DNA of 64,000 bases from Notolepis coatsorum (taxonomy: Eukaryota > Chordata > Actinopteri > Aulopiformes > Paralepididae): assembly GCA_963971535.1 (NCBI GenBank), contig OZ020585.1, forward strand, positions 24,738,796 to 24,802,795, given 5' to 3'. The notes beneath the pieces were generated by a model, which did not search any database, was not told where the DNA came from, and worked only from the letters and a program-made list of their open reading frames with translations. Positions 35,933 through 47,900 of the stretch are shown here, piece after piece. The translations under genes were made by a program, and so were the position numbers. Within the stretch, counting starts at the first letter, position 1. Each line of letters begins with the position of its first letter.

Positions 35933-36244
35933 GCTGTAGGACGTTGTGCTGTAGGCTGTAGAAGACCAGTGTTTGTAGCGCCGTTTGTTACGGCGGGGTC
36001 TGCTGCTTCTCAGAAGGTTCCTTGCTTCTTGTTTGTCAGTTCCAAAGTGTACAAAGGAGTAGGGTCGTTTAGTTTAAAATGAAGTAATCATTTCGGTTGG
36101 TATAGCGCTTATAATTTAGTTTTTAAGATAAAGGTGGTGAGCTCTGTGCATCTGCCTCACTCCTGCGCGGCCATCCCTTATTATTTTTCTTTATTATTGT
36201 TTGATTGAGGAGCTTTGATTTTAAGTTGTTTAAGTTGTAAGTTA

Positions 36245-37440
36245 CATCTGTTCCTCCCTCCCCAACACCCTGGACCCCCTGGCATAGCCCATGTGCTGCA
36301 CACGACAGTATCACACCTGGACAAGAGGCAGGGGAACTATGTGATAATGCTATTCATTGACTACAGCTCTGCATTCAACATCATCGTCCCCTCCAAGCTC
36401 GTTGTCAAGCTCAGAGACCTGGGCTTGAACTACGACCTCTGCCAGTGGGTCCTTGGACTTCCTGACAGGAAGACCCCAAGTGGTGAAAGCAGGTAACTGC
36501 CCCTCCTAATCTGTCACTCTCAAGACAGGTGCCCCCCAGGGCTGTGTTCTGAGCCCCATCCTAGTCTAGTCTACTCTCTTCACACACATGACTGTGTGGA
36601 AAAGCACAACAGCAACACAATTATGATGTTTGCTGATGACACAGCTGTGGTGGGCCTGATCTCTGCAAATGACGAGAGGGCCTACCTGGGAGAGGTGGAG
36701 AACTTGGCGCTGTGGTGGCAGGTGAACAGACTCTCCCTGAACATCAGCAAAACCAAAGAACTGATTGTGGATTTTGGGAGGTTTGGGGCAAGGAACTACA
36801 GCCTCCTCAGCATCTATGGGGCACCGGTCGAGAGAGTGAACAATTTCAAGTACCTCAGAGTCCACATATCCAATGACTTGACATGGAACTTGACAAAGAG
36901 CTTCTACTCATGCACAATAGAGAGCATCCTGACTGGTAACATCACCTCCTGGTTTGGGAATAGCCCTGCACACGACCACAGCAGACTGCAGAGAGTGGCT
37001 CGATCAGCCAAACGCACAAATGGAGGTGGGCTTCCCACTCTACCGGAGTCTCATGACCAGCACAGAGAGACTCAAAAGGAGCTTCTATCCCAGGCCATCA
37101 GGATGCTCAATGACTCTATGAATCACTATCTACATTCATTGCACACACATCCACATGCACAATCAAGGGGGGTGGGGGGGGCTGCTATGTTTGGCGCGGA
37201 GCATGCGCAGGACTTTAAACCATTTTTAACACTACGCTACATTTGATCTATTTATTATTAAGATTTGCACTACATCTCTACCTCATTTTAACATTTTGGT
37301 TGCATTTTGTACTTTAGTTTGTACATAGTTGTATATTGGATATTGAATATGTGTGTTGTCTTACTTTTACTGTAATGAAGCACAACTTCAGGGGTACCTG
37401 ATATGTGACAAATATCTTGATTATCTTCTTCTTTTCTATT
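36245..37440 (+). pseudogene. LINE family F1, copy 2 (5' truncated, frameshifted)
   Basis: Plus-strand coding over several frames: L-H-T-T-V-S-H-L-D-K-R-Q-G-N-Y, L-F-I-D-Y-S-S-A-F-N (motif A), [14 protein letters not shown], then M-F-A-D-D-T-A-V-V-G-L (the FADD motif), L-S-L-N-I-S-K-T-K-E-L and Q-A-I-R-M-L-N. Compared with copy 1, about 100 bp is missing after D-L-T-W (near 36893) and a second segment is missing after G-G-L-P-T-L (near 37043). The 3' UTR continues to about 37440. It starts only 50 bp beyond the L1 5' end. Confidence 0.85.
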
Positions 37441-37494
37441 GTTTGATTCTTGACATCTTTTTAATTATTATTCTTATTTCAATGTGTCACCTGT

Positions 37495-37503
37495 TTGTGT
37501 GTG

Positions 37504-37541
<38 letters not shown>
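37495..37541. repeat. (TG)n microsatellite
   Basis: Short TG run with one GC interruption. Confidence 0.95.
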
Positions 37542-37546
<5 letters not shown>

Positions 37547-37865
37547 ATTTCTTAATGTCACTTTTTATTTGAAAATAAATATTTTGTTAAATCTTTGGAA
37601 ATATAGGTATGTATGTTTTTGTTTTGTTCTATGTGGACCAGAGGAATAATATACGTTACCTAGGTGACAGTTTGGAATGGCTGTCTTGACAGGTGTGCAC
37701 TCCCGTCATTAACCACTGGGACGTCTCCTTTTACAAACCACAATGTCGCACCCAACAATTCACCACATCCAATTCTACTTCCACAGCTGTGGCTGGTCTC
37801 TCTAAAATGGTCACACGTGTTAATATTACCCTTTTAAAACAAGAAAATAGCTTGGCAATGAGGGC
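37542..37865. other. Unassigned sequence
   Basis: Nothing was recognised between the LINE copy and the next SINE. Confidence 0.5.
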
Positions 37866-38105
37866 GTCAGTGGAGGTAGAGCGGTCGTCTGGTGATAAGA
37901 AGGTTCCCGGTTAGATTCCGGCTCCTCCCACCAATGTGTCAAAATCTTCTTGAGCAAGACACTTAACCCCTAACTGCTCTTGACGAGCAGGTTGGCACCT
38001 TGCACGATCGCCTCCGCCATCGGTGTGCGAATGGGTGAATGTGAGGGATAAGTTGTAAAACGCTTTGGATAAAAAGGGCTTAATGGTTTATATAAATCCA
38101 TGTTA
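37866..38105 (+). mobile_element. tRNA-derived SINE, family S, copy 2
   Basis: CGTCAGTGGAGGTAGAGCGG head, a B-box region GGTTAGATTCC (one base off consensus), body GAGCAAGACACTTAACCCC and 3' end AAACGCTTTGGATAAAAAG. Somewhat diverged from the copies at 25945 and 56563. Confidence 0.85.
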
Positions 38106-38281
38106 CTGCATGAGATAAGTGCTGTGAAACATGCCGATTTTATAGAGGGGCCTATTTGATACATTGACTTCTGGCTAGAACTGCTACCTTATTGCTCAGC
38201 AACAGGGAAGTAATTGCTTTTTTTTTGTGTGGACTACCACGTTAAAGCATTGTTCCATGTAAATAATTGTGTGCATACAGC

Positions 38282-38450
<169 letters not shown>

Positions 38451-38530
38451 GATCAAATGTATATAGCGCCTTTCATAGAACCCAAGGTCGCTTCACAATC
38501 AGGACAAAAAATACGGCTAGGGAAATAGGG
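38451..38530 (-). mobile_element. LINE 3' end next to the AAT run
   Basis: ATATAGCGCCTTTCATAGAA and CTTCACAATCAGGAC match the form of the reverse-strand LINE 3' UTRs at 58161-58480 (GTATAGCACCTTTCATACAG) and 20105-20170. The AAT run would be its tail. Confidence 0.55.
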
Positions 38531-39169
38531 GGAAAAAAACATAACATACTCAAAGTCACGCTATATTGTTGTTTATTGGCAGTGGTGTGATCTATAGGAT
38601 CCACTCGGTTTTTGTCCTCGTTCCTATGACTACGCCAGTAGAGCCACAGTAGAGCCACTCCCACTCTCACTGCTTAAGTCTCTAGCACCCCCACTGTTCA
38701 TCGGTCGCAACTACATTATTATGGCGTTAAGCTGAGAATGGAGTGAAAATAGCTGCCAGTCACTGATAGAAGCATGTTTCTCTGTGTGGAGGGAGGCTCT
38801 ACTTCCTGCTGGCAGACACCTGTTGCAAGCTTTTTTCACAAAGAAGGCTGTCATTTCCACATAGGAACAGGCTTCCAATCATATATCGTTACAGAGCAAA
38901 TGGACTTGCTGTGTGGGTTTTGAACAAAGATGGACAGCCACTAATTACCGTTTGATTACTCTTTATTACTGTAATTGAATAGATGATTTTAAAGAGGAAC
39001 TACGCCCAATATAGAGTGTGAAAACTGTGACGTCATCGGGTATAAAGTCTGAAGCTGCTCCATAGGCTATGCATTAGGAGCGGTAGTAAAAGTGACACTG
39101 AGGACAGCCAGGTGCTGTTTCAGACCTCAGAACACTGCTATAAATGATGCATGAATAATAAAGATCATT
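38531..39169. other. Unassigned sequence
   Basis: No gene or clear repeat was recognised. Confidence 0.45.
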
Positions 39170-39535
39170 TACACACTTTAGACACTAACACACTTTATAT
39201 TTATATATTATTGGCAACGCATTGCACATAGCCAAGCCTTGCACCTTACATTACCACCACAAGGTGGCACCACAAGCTACCTCATCCCATTGACCTCATA
39301 TTGTATTGTAACTACTCTGCATTGTATATTGTACATAATTATGTATATTGAAAATGTTTGTCTTGTTTACACTTGTTTAAGTACTTGACTTTCTATTTTA
39401 TACGTATTATACTTTTTATAATTATCTATTCTTACCTAGCACACTCTCAGGAGCAAAACAGAAAGAAGCATTTCATACAAAAGTATCCTGTATTCTGTGT
39501 GACAACTAATAAAGAAACTTAAAACTTGAAACTTG
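39170..39535 (+). mobile_element. LINE family F1, 3' UTR copy
   Basis: It shares the 3' UTR blocks of copy 1 (AGAAGCATTT, GTATCCTGTATTCTG, GACAACTAATAAAG) and the AAACTTGAAACTTG tail. No coding part remains. Confidence 0.75.
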
Positions 39536-39671
39536 AGTATGAAGATTAAAACAACCATTCTGCAGGTCCACATAATCTGTCTCTCATTAATTGGCAGTGG
39601 AGCAGCTTCAGACGCCTGATGATGACATCAAAAGTTTGAGTCTGACCGGTGTCTGGCTTTTGGAGTGGCAG

Positions 39672-39790
39672 CTCAAGTTTCAAGTTCAAGTTCAAGTTTC
39701 TTTATTAGTTGACATGCAAAGATACAGAACACCTTCACATGGAATGCTTTTTTCTGTTATGCTCCTATGAGGATCATAGGACGCTTGGAT
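39672..39790 (-). mobile_element. LINE family F1, 3' UTR copy (reverse strand)
   Basis: CAAGTTCAAGTTCAAG followed by TTTCTTTATTAGTTG is the reverse complement of the family F1 end. It faces the copy at 39170-39535 tail to tail, 136 bp apart. Confidence 0.75.
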
Positions 39791-40758
39791 CATACACATA
39801 CAGCTCATTACAGTAATATTCCACAATTATTACATTTTAGATAGTAATAATGGTACAGAGCCTTGAGACAAACATATGCATATTCACCACCGCAAACAGA
39901 CTGGCAGCCGTCATAGGCAGCGCCATTTACAGAAGGAGGGGGGAGTGGGTTGGGGTTGTTACAGGGCTGTAGGGGGGGGGGGGGGGGGGGGGGGAGTGAT
40001 CCCTCACACGAGGCAGCCGACAGTGCAGCGCCAATGCAGAGGAAGGGGGGGGGGAGACTGGATGGGGGGGAAGGTGGGGGGGAGTGCACAAGCCAAGTCC
40101 TGGGTGGGGGAGGTAGAGATTGGGGGTGTGGGAAGCCGCTCACCACTCTTATCTCCCAGAGGGCCTTCGACTCCACAGCTCTCTGGTTCGACCTTGGTCC
40201 AGGAATTTGTTTTGGCTGACTGACTGGCACAATTTATCCCAGCCACGTCACTTTAAATTTGATTTGAATAGAGTGGAATATAACTCTATTGATTTGAGTG
40301 GAGTGAGTTTTAACAACTCCGTCCAAATGACTGAATGCATTATTAGTCCAAGTGTCCAAGTGTCTTATCAGTTCATTTTGGTAGATCCTGTGCGTGGTAA
40401 ACAGATCCAAAATCTTCTTATTGCAGTCCAAAAGCTTCGATAATCCAAAAATGACCACGTCTTCAAGTTGGTAGCCCGATTATGATGTCCCAATAGGCAG
40501 AGAGGGTTAGCCTTATTCTGCTTCTTGAAGAAAATATGCAATCCACTGATTAGATCCATTTAGATTTGATTTGAGTATAGTCCGGCCACCGGCACGAAGC
40601 AGGGCATAGCAGCGTCGGGCTCCATGGAGCAGTAGAGGCGGCGGTAGGAACGGCCTTTAAGGCCTAGGGAGAGAGGAAAGAAATGCGACTTGTCTCTGCA
40701 AGAGGTGGGAAGGTTCACAAATACTAAGTGAACGTTCCTAGGTCATGTACATACTGTT
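39791..40758. other. Unassigned sequence with G runs
   Basis: A 23-base G run (39972-39994) and further G-rich patches to about 40080. The proline- and glycine-rich frames across it are artefacts of these runs. No gene was recognised. Confidence 0.45.
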
Positions 40759-40863
<105 letters not shown>

Positions 40864-40864
40864 C

Positions 40865-41130
40865 AGAAACAGTAGGTGCATAGACAAACATTTGATGGGT
40901 CTTTACAGACTCATGACCTTTGAAAAATAAAAGCAGATCCAGTCAGTTTGTTGTAGGTTTGACTGTGCTGTGTATCTGTGCCCTGCATGAAATGTTTGGG
41001 GAGTTGGTTACCCATGGTTACGTGCTGCCTTGCTGGAAGAAATATTCCAAACATTCTGTGAAAGGTTGAGGGTTGGCCAAACTACACCCAGAGTGAGAAA
41101 TAGTTCCTTTGCCACATAAAAATATATAAC
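40865..41130 (+). repeat. Dispersed repeat X, copy 1
   Basis: It contains TTTGAAAAATAAAAGCAGAT, CCTTGCTGGAAGAAA and CATTCTGTGAAAGGTTGAGG, all also found at 47690-47900 in the same orientation with scattered changes. Its first 18 bases (from 40871) equal the core of the minisatellite unit at 42187-42985. Confidence 0.65.
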
Positions 41131-41183
41131 ACAGAATAATATCGCTGTATTGTGTAAGAGAGAGTGGTGCCTGTTTTAAAAGA

Positions 41184-41374
<191 letters not shown>

Positions 41375-41530
41375 ATATGAATTCAGGAGCAGATGACTAT
41401 CAGCGTTTTTCAGACCCTTGAACACCGGAACACCAGCTGAACACCACGAGGAGAGTCGTTGCACTTTATGTCTTGTTCAAGGCTCCAGAGAAGGAGATGG
41501 TGGTACAGGGTGTACCTCACCCCTAAAGTG

Positions 41531-41605
41531 GAGGCAACAGTGGCTCAGGAGGTAGAGCGGTCGTCTTGTAATCGGAAGGTTCCCAGTTCCATTCCCAGTG
41601 ACTTG
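41531..41605 (+). mobile_element. tRNA-derived SINE, family S, head fragment
   Basis: CAACAGTGGCTCAGGAGGTAG with GAGCGGTCGTCTTGTAATCG and a degenerate B box. Only the tRNA-like head remains; the body and tail are missing. Confidence 0.7.
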
Positions 41606-41626
41606 ACTTGTCTTGCTTGACTTTTA

Positions 41627-42130
41627 ACCTCTTTAAGCCCTAGCCAAGTTTTACAAAGGTCCATTTGCATGTTCTTGGTATCTAGGGACTATGGACCTCA
41701 GGGAATGTATTCCCAGTGTCAGAAATAGTGTGTCTGACTCTGTTACTATGCTTGAGTAAATTGTAATGAACCAAAGGAGAATCTTTAAAAAAAAAAAAAT
41801 TAAGAAAACCAGACATGAACATTTGCAAGATTTGGAGCTCATTCAGCACCTTCTTGAGATCAAGTGTACAAACAAATCTAAGCTAATTAATAAAGGGCAG
41901 ATGATCTACAGGGTTTTTTGTAGATACCGTACTGAATTTTGCCATCCGGACATTTGAAATATGAATATAGAATATCAGGCCTTAATTATGGCCATTGTCA
42001 TATATGGATCGGGCCAAATCTCCTCTTTCCAATGCAAAGTTAAATCTGGGTTTAATACAGGGCCGCAAAGACCGTTAACAAAATCTACTGTAAGTACAGT
42101 TACTTTTCTATAATGTCCATAGCTCCACCA
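41627..42130. mobile_element. PiggyBac-like element, second copy (partial)
   Basis: It starts TTAACCTCTTTAAGCCCTA and is collinear with 14526-15060. Shared blocks include GCATGTTCTTGGTATCTAGG, GAGTAAATTGTAATGAA and GAGATCAAGTGTA. The right part, present in the first copy, is not found before the minisatellite. Confidence 0.6.
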
Positions 42131-42186
42131 TTTTTCACCAGATTGCAACACGTTTTCTAGACGTGCACAGACAGTGCATATACTGT

Positions 42187-42257
42187 AGTAGGTGCACAGA
42201 CAAAAAACACACACACGCAAGTAGTAGGTGCATAGACAAAACACACACACACAAGCA

Positions 42258-42306
<49 letters not shown>

Positions 42307-42985
42307 GCAGTAGGCGCACAGACAAAACACACACACATAATCAGTAGGCACACAGACAAAAACACACACAAACAAGCAGTAAGCGCACAGACAAAACACA
42401 CACACAAGCAGTAGGCGGCTAGGCGCACACACAAAAACTCACATACACAAGCAGTTGGCACACAGACAAAAACACACACAGACAGACAGACACACACACA
42501 CACACACACACACATAGAAGCAGTAGGTGCATAGACAAAAACACACACACACACAGCAGTAAGCGCACAGACAAAATACACACACAAACTGTTGGTACAC
42601 AGACAAAAACACACACACATACAAGCAGTATGCATAGACAAACACACACACATACACACACACAAGCAGTAGGCGCATAGACAAAACACACACACACACA
42701 AGCAGTAGGCACACAGACAAAAACACACACACTCACACAAGCAGTAAGCGCACAGACAAAACACACACACAAGCAGTAGGCGCACACACAAAAACACACA
42801 CACACATACAAGCAGTAGGTGCATAGACAAACACACACACATACACACACACACAAGCAGTAGGCGCATAGACAAAACACACAAGCAGTAGGCACACAGA
42901 CAAAAACACAAAAACACACAAGCAGTAGCACACAGACAAAAACACAAAAACACACAAGCAGTAGGCACACAGACAAACAATTATG
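42187..42985. repeat. CA-rich minisatellite
   Basis: About 20 imperfect units built on AGCAGTAGGCGCACAGACAA followed by a variable (CA)n stretch. Unit length varies with the CA part, and GTAGGTGCATAGACAAA is a common variant. All three minus-strand frames stay open for over 200 codons as Cys/Val-rich sequence, which is a property of the unit and not evidence of a protein. Confidence 0.92.
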
Positions 42986-43030
42986 TACATACACATGCAC
43001 AAAATGTACATGCACAAACACACACACAGA

Positions 43031-43362
43031 TAGCATCATATTCGCACACAAATCTGAATTTGCATGTTACCTCTGGTCGACTCATTGACTGATAATCATT
43101 TATAAAACGGGTAGCTCAAATCCAGCTATCTGATTGGCTTATAGCCATGGTATAATGAGTGTATATCCACAGCTACGATTATAATTCCTTTTCACAAGTT
43201 AGTATCACTCCACGTCTGAGGAAAAAAACCTTAGCCTTGTTAAATGAGATGGTCTGGTCTACGGAGGAGGAGGGGGCTGACGCATGCATGCAGTTAAAAC
43301 AAGGAATCCTCTTGGTGCCAAGATTGGGGAAGCCCTTGCATCACGACACATACTATGCCTAT
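43031..43362. other. Unassigned sequence
   Basis: Spacer before the second solo LTR. Nothing was recognised. Confidence 0.45.
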
Positions 43363-43367
43363 ATATG

Positions 43368-43894
43368 TGTTAGGATAGGGGTTGGCGGAGCCCAATTGCA
43401 GAACACAGGAGGAGAGAGAATGGAGCGGTTTAGGTTGGTTTTAATTGTTACCCTCCCAAGCAGACAGATTTACAGTTCAAGAATGTGCGACAGGTACAAG
43501 AATGTTCATTTAGACGAGGAATGGTGCGTTCCGTGTGCCGCACAGGGCGTCCAGGTGAGCGGAGTACCGGAGCGGTGGTCCTGGGGCACAGAGAGAACAG
43601 GATTAGGACAAGGTAATTCAACAAGGCTTGAGTTGCAAGGCTAGGGTTAGTTGTCGTACCTAGGAAGTTAGGTTAACACTCCGACAAGGGTAGAGCAGGA
43701 TCCGTGGCTGAAGTACCATCTCGCTGACGAGGGAATCCCTCTCAGCCGTGTCAATTAACCCACTGGCAGCGTGGGAATCTGGGGAACGGATGCTGCCCAT
43801 ATAAGGGTGTGAGAGGATGAGGGGTGAGGAAGGCTTCCGCCGTGATGGTGTGGAAGGAGGAGGGGTGAGGAAGGCTCTCGCCGTGATTATAACA
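43368..43894. mobile_element. Solo LTR (527 bp)
   Basis: It begins TGTTAGGATAGG and ends GTGATTATAACA, with TG...CA termini and a perfect 5-bp target duplication ATATG (43363-43367 and 43895-43899). It shares GCAGAACACAGGAGGAG-like and GAGCGGTTTAGG-like blocks with the solo LTR at 5024-5513. An internal near-duplicate of GAGGGGTGAGGAAGGCT occurs at about 43819 and 43859. No internal region adjoins it. Confidence 0.78.
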
Positions 43895-43899
43895 ATATG

Positions 43900-45047
<1,148 letters not shown>

Positions 45048-45351
45048 TGTATGCAAAAACAAACAAACAAAAAACACAAGACGTTTTCTTCCCTCCAGCA
45101 GGCAGACGCACAATTGACACGTATCATAAACATGCAGGCGATCGTCAATGCATTCTCATGCCCACCTGTGTCATATGTCTTTCCCACGTCTGTCCCACGT
45201 CACGCACAGACACCCTTAGATCGTGCGACAGCACTCCCCACTGGTAATTCACCTCAACTGCACCTTGTGTCCTTTTAACGCACCATAACCGTTTTGTCGC
45301 AACATCCACTCGCTATCCTGCAGGCGGGCGTATTTATTGCGTGGGCGTGAC

Positions 45352-45499
<148 letters not shown>

Positions 45500-45661
45500 T
45501 TCTGAGTAAAAGATGCAGAGGCTTGCACATCTCGGTGCAGCTGTGTTGATTTACTTCTCCTATTTCATCGTGCACATAACTGAGGGAGCCCCCCCCCCCC
45601 ACACACACACACACACATACACACAGTCATGATCTCCCTGTCTCCCTCCTCCTCTTCGCAG

Positions 45662-45760
45662 TATCATCAGAGACACAGAAGGAGACGTTCGTCCTCCGCG
45701 TCCTCCGTGTTCTCCTCGTCACCCCGGAGGAGGGAATACCATCAAGTGCTGGGAAGCTGA
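45662..45760 (+). CDS. Candidate terminal coding exon of an unknown host gene
   Basis: A pyrimidine-rich tract (45632-45658) runs into CGCAG at 45657-45661, a textbook acceptor. The following 32 codons start Y-H-Q-R-H-R-R-R-R-S-S-S-A, continue with a Ser-rich stretch and end R-R-R-E-Y-H-Q-V-L-G-S before a TGA (45758-45760). The basic and Ser-rich composition resembles a cytoplasmic tail or an SR-like segment. It is not part of a repeat, although microsatellites lie on both sides. I do not recognise the protein and see no partner exon apart from the possible phase-0 exon at 1-60, which would require a 45.6-kb intron. Confidence 0.33.
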   Translation, partial: YHQRHRRRRSSSASSVFSSSPRRREYHQVLGS

Positions 45761-45789
45761 GTCGACATAAAACCAACTATAGAAGGGGG

Positions 45790-45813
45790 GACGACGACGA
45801 CGACGACGACGAC
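45790..45813. repeat. (GAC)n microsatellite
   Basis: Eight GAC units just after the candidate exon. Confidence 0.95.
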
Positions 45814-45895
45814 TGTTACATTTGTTATATTCTATTGTTTCTTCCCCCTTTATTATTCACAATTCATGATAGGGTTTAGATGCAGGGAATGGTTA

Positions 45896-45896
<1 letters not shown>

Positions 45897-45926
<30 letters not shown>

Positions 45927-46133
45927 AAGAAGAAGAAGAAGAAGAAGAAGAAGAAGAAGAAGAAGAAGAAGAAGAAGAAGAAGAAGAAGAAGAAGAAGAA
46001 GAAGAAGAAGAAGAAGAAGAAGAAGAAGAAGAAGAAGAAGAAGAAGAAGAAGAAGAAGAAGAAGAAGAAGAAGAAGAAGAAGAAGAAGAAGAAGAAGAAG
46101 AAGAAGAAGAAGAAGAAGAAGAAGAAGAAGAAG
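45897..46133. repeat. (AAG)n microsatellite
   Basis: 237 bp of uninterrupted AAG, entirely purine on this strand. Poly-Arg and poly-Phe frames are artefacts. Confidence 0.98.
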
Positions 46134-46183
46134 GACATGGAGGCTGAGTGAGATGAAAGTACTAGGGTGGGTTTTGGGGGGGG

Positions 46184-46451
46184 GGGGTGCTCTGAGAGAG
46201 AAGTGAAAGAGATATAAAGGGCCAGCATCAGAGAGTTGGCTAGCGAGAGAGAGACCAGGCGATTATGGCGATAGGACGGAGAGAGCAATAAAAGCGATGA
46301 GAGACAGAGAGATGGAGAAGGAGGGAGATAGAGATAGATAGATGTGATAGAGAAGAGTACAGCAGAATGGGGTGGGGTCCGGCGGGGGCTGGCATCCAAT
46401 CAGTCTCATTTATATCCCTTGTGATTTAATGTATTCCCTGTCTCTATGGCG

Positions 46452-46452
<1 letters not shown>
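46184..46452. other. Purine-rich unassigned sequence
   Basis: GAGA-rich stretch (about 46195-46345) followed by ordinary sequence. Nothing was recognised. Confidence 0.5.
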
Positions 46453-46544
<92 letters not shown>

Positions 46545-46569
46545 TGTGTGTGTGTGTGTGTGTGTGTGT
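46453..46569. repeat. (TG)n microsatellite
   Basis: TG run with a single TC interruption near 46543. Confidence 0.98.
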
Positions 46570-47689
46570 CATCTGGGCGGGGGGGTCGACCTGGCATGGG
46601 GGCGTATCTGCCTAACTGCATCCCTGTCTTCTCATAGGTGTAAACAACACAGTCAAACATAAAGTTTTGTGTGCGTTGGGGAGAGGGGGGCGTGGGGCAA
46701 AAACAAAGAGAGAAAAAACGCCTCAACAGCAGCCTGATCTTCCCAGGGAGATGAGCTGGCAGGCCAGGGCGAGGCATCGCTCACGAACCTGCGTGACGCC
46801 GTCAGGTTTCTTTCGCTTTCCTCACAGAAATCATCCATCTGCCAGCCCCTCTTCCCCCCACCACCCCCACCTCTTTCCGCCGGTATGTTCAGTCGGAGCA
46901 GCTTCGGGGGGGTTCTGAAGGGACGCATTTCTCCTACTCAAAAAGTCATTAGCCTGTGTCGACGACTGGCCAGTGAAGATGGAAGGAAGGAAGGAAGCCT
47001 TAATTTTGTCACGCCCCACCCCTCCACCAGCCCCTCCACCCCCCCGCAGCGATGACATATATGGAGGAGAAGACGGTGCAGGGGAAATGCTTCTAACTAA
47101 GTTTGGGGAGGGGGAGCGTTGAGGGAGATGGATAATGCCCGCCTTCTCTCCTTCCCTTCCCCTGGAGGTCTTAATGGCTCCTCTCTCTCTCTCTCTCTCC
47201 TTCTTTCTTTAATACCACTTGCTGCCGAATGACTTACAGTACCGCTCTCCGTATATGATTTGCGGTTTCCTGGAAACTCAGAGTGGAGGATATGAGAAAG
47301 GAAGGAATCGGTTTGAAGAATATGGATAGCGAGCGTGAAACCCTGCGTATGTATTGGATATGTTCGAAGGCCGAGATGGTGGTTTCAGTCCACAATATTG
47401 GGGCGTACAGTAGCACGACGTGAAGAATACATTATGTGCTCTGCAGTTCTCAAAGGGATATTTCCCTTTAGTAGAACGTACTGTAAGCAAGAAGTAAGCT
47501 AGTGACCACCGCTGTCACTGTCGGCCAACACCACCATTCCTCCCAGGTGTCAGGCTCCTCATTCACTTCCATTAATTTTGAAGATTTGAAATGTCACACT
47601 ATTGAAGTATAAACAAATCTGTGCAGATTTTAATAAAACAGACAATTCCGAGTCAAAGGTACGTGTTTGTTTGTTTTGGCATTTGATGT
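46570..47689. other. Unique, partly GC-rich sequence
   Basis: No transposon or gene was recognised. A short GGAA repeat (46981-46996) and a CT run (47179-47198) are present. The low repeat content resembles the unique blocks at 27460-28080 and 61300-62400. Confidence 0.4.
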
Positions 47690-47900
47690 GTCTTTACCTA
47701 TTTATTACCTTTGAAAAATAAAAGCAGATCCGGTCAATTTGTTGTAGGTTTGAGTGTGCTGTGTATCTTTGCCCTGCATGGAATGCTTGGAGGAGTGGTT
47801 ACCACGGTTACCGGATGCCTTGCTGGAAGAAAGATAACAAACATTCTGTGAAAGGTTGAGGGTTGGTGAAACTGCACCTCAAGTAAGTTCCTTTACTAAC
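47690..47900 (+). repeat. Dispersed repeat X, copy 2
   Basis: Collinear with 40905-41115. It is cut off at 47900 by the left LTR of the BEL/Pao element. Confidence 0.65.

Larger units (their letters stand above)
29848..36190 (-). mobile_element. L1-clade LINE with ORF1 and ORF2 (reverse strand)
   Basis: Read on the minus strand: a 5' region (36190-35933), ORF1 (35932-35177), a long inter-ORF region (35176-33952), ORF2 (33951-30147) and a 3' region ending in a poly-A tail (T run at about 29851-29867). The two-ORF order, APE endonuclease, RT and C-terminal Cys-His motif identify the L1 clade. It is nearly full length but carries a frame break in ORF2. The 5' boundary is approximate and no clear target duplication was found. 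Confidence 0.9.

Noticed and set aside
39808..40243. Pro-rich and Gly-rich frames of 80-140 codons
   Set aside because: They depend on G runs and have no start context, splice sites or domain.
42187..42985. CRISPR-like array
   Set aside because: The units are spaced by CA repeats of variable length, not by unique spacers, and the DNA is vertebrate.
42135..43051. Cys/Val-rich open frames of 200-280 codons on the minus strand
   Set aside because: They are translations of the CA-rich minisatellite. All three frames are open, which follows from the repeat unit and not from selection.
45880..46399. Poly-Arg and poly-Phe frames
   Set aside because: The AAG repeat read in different frames.
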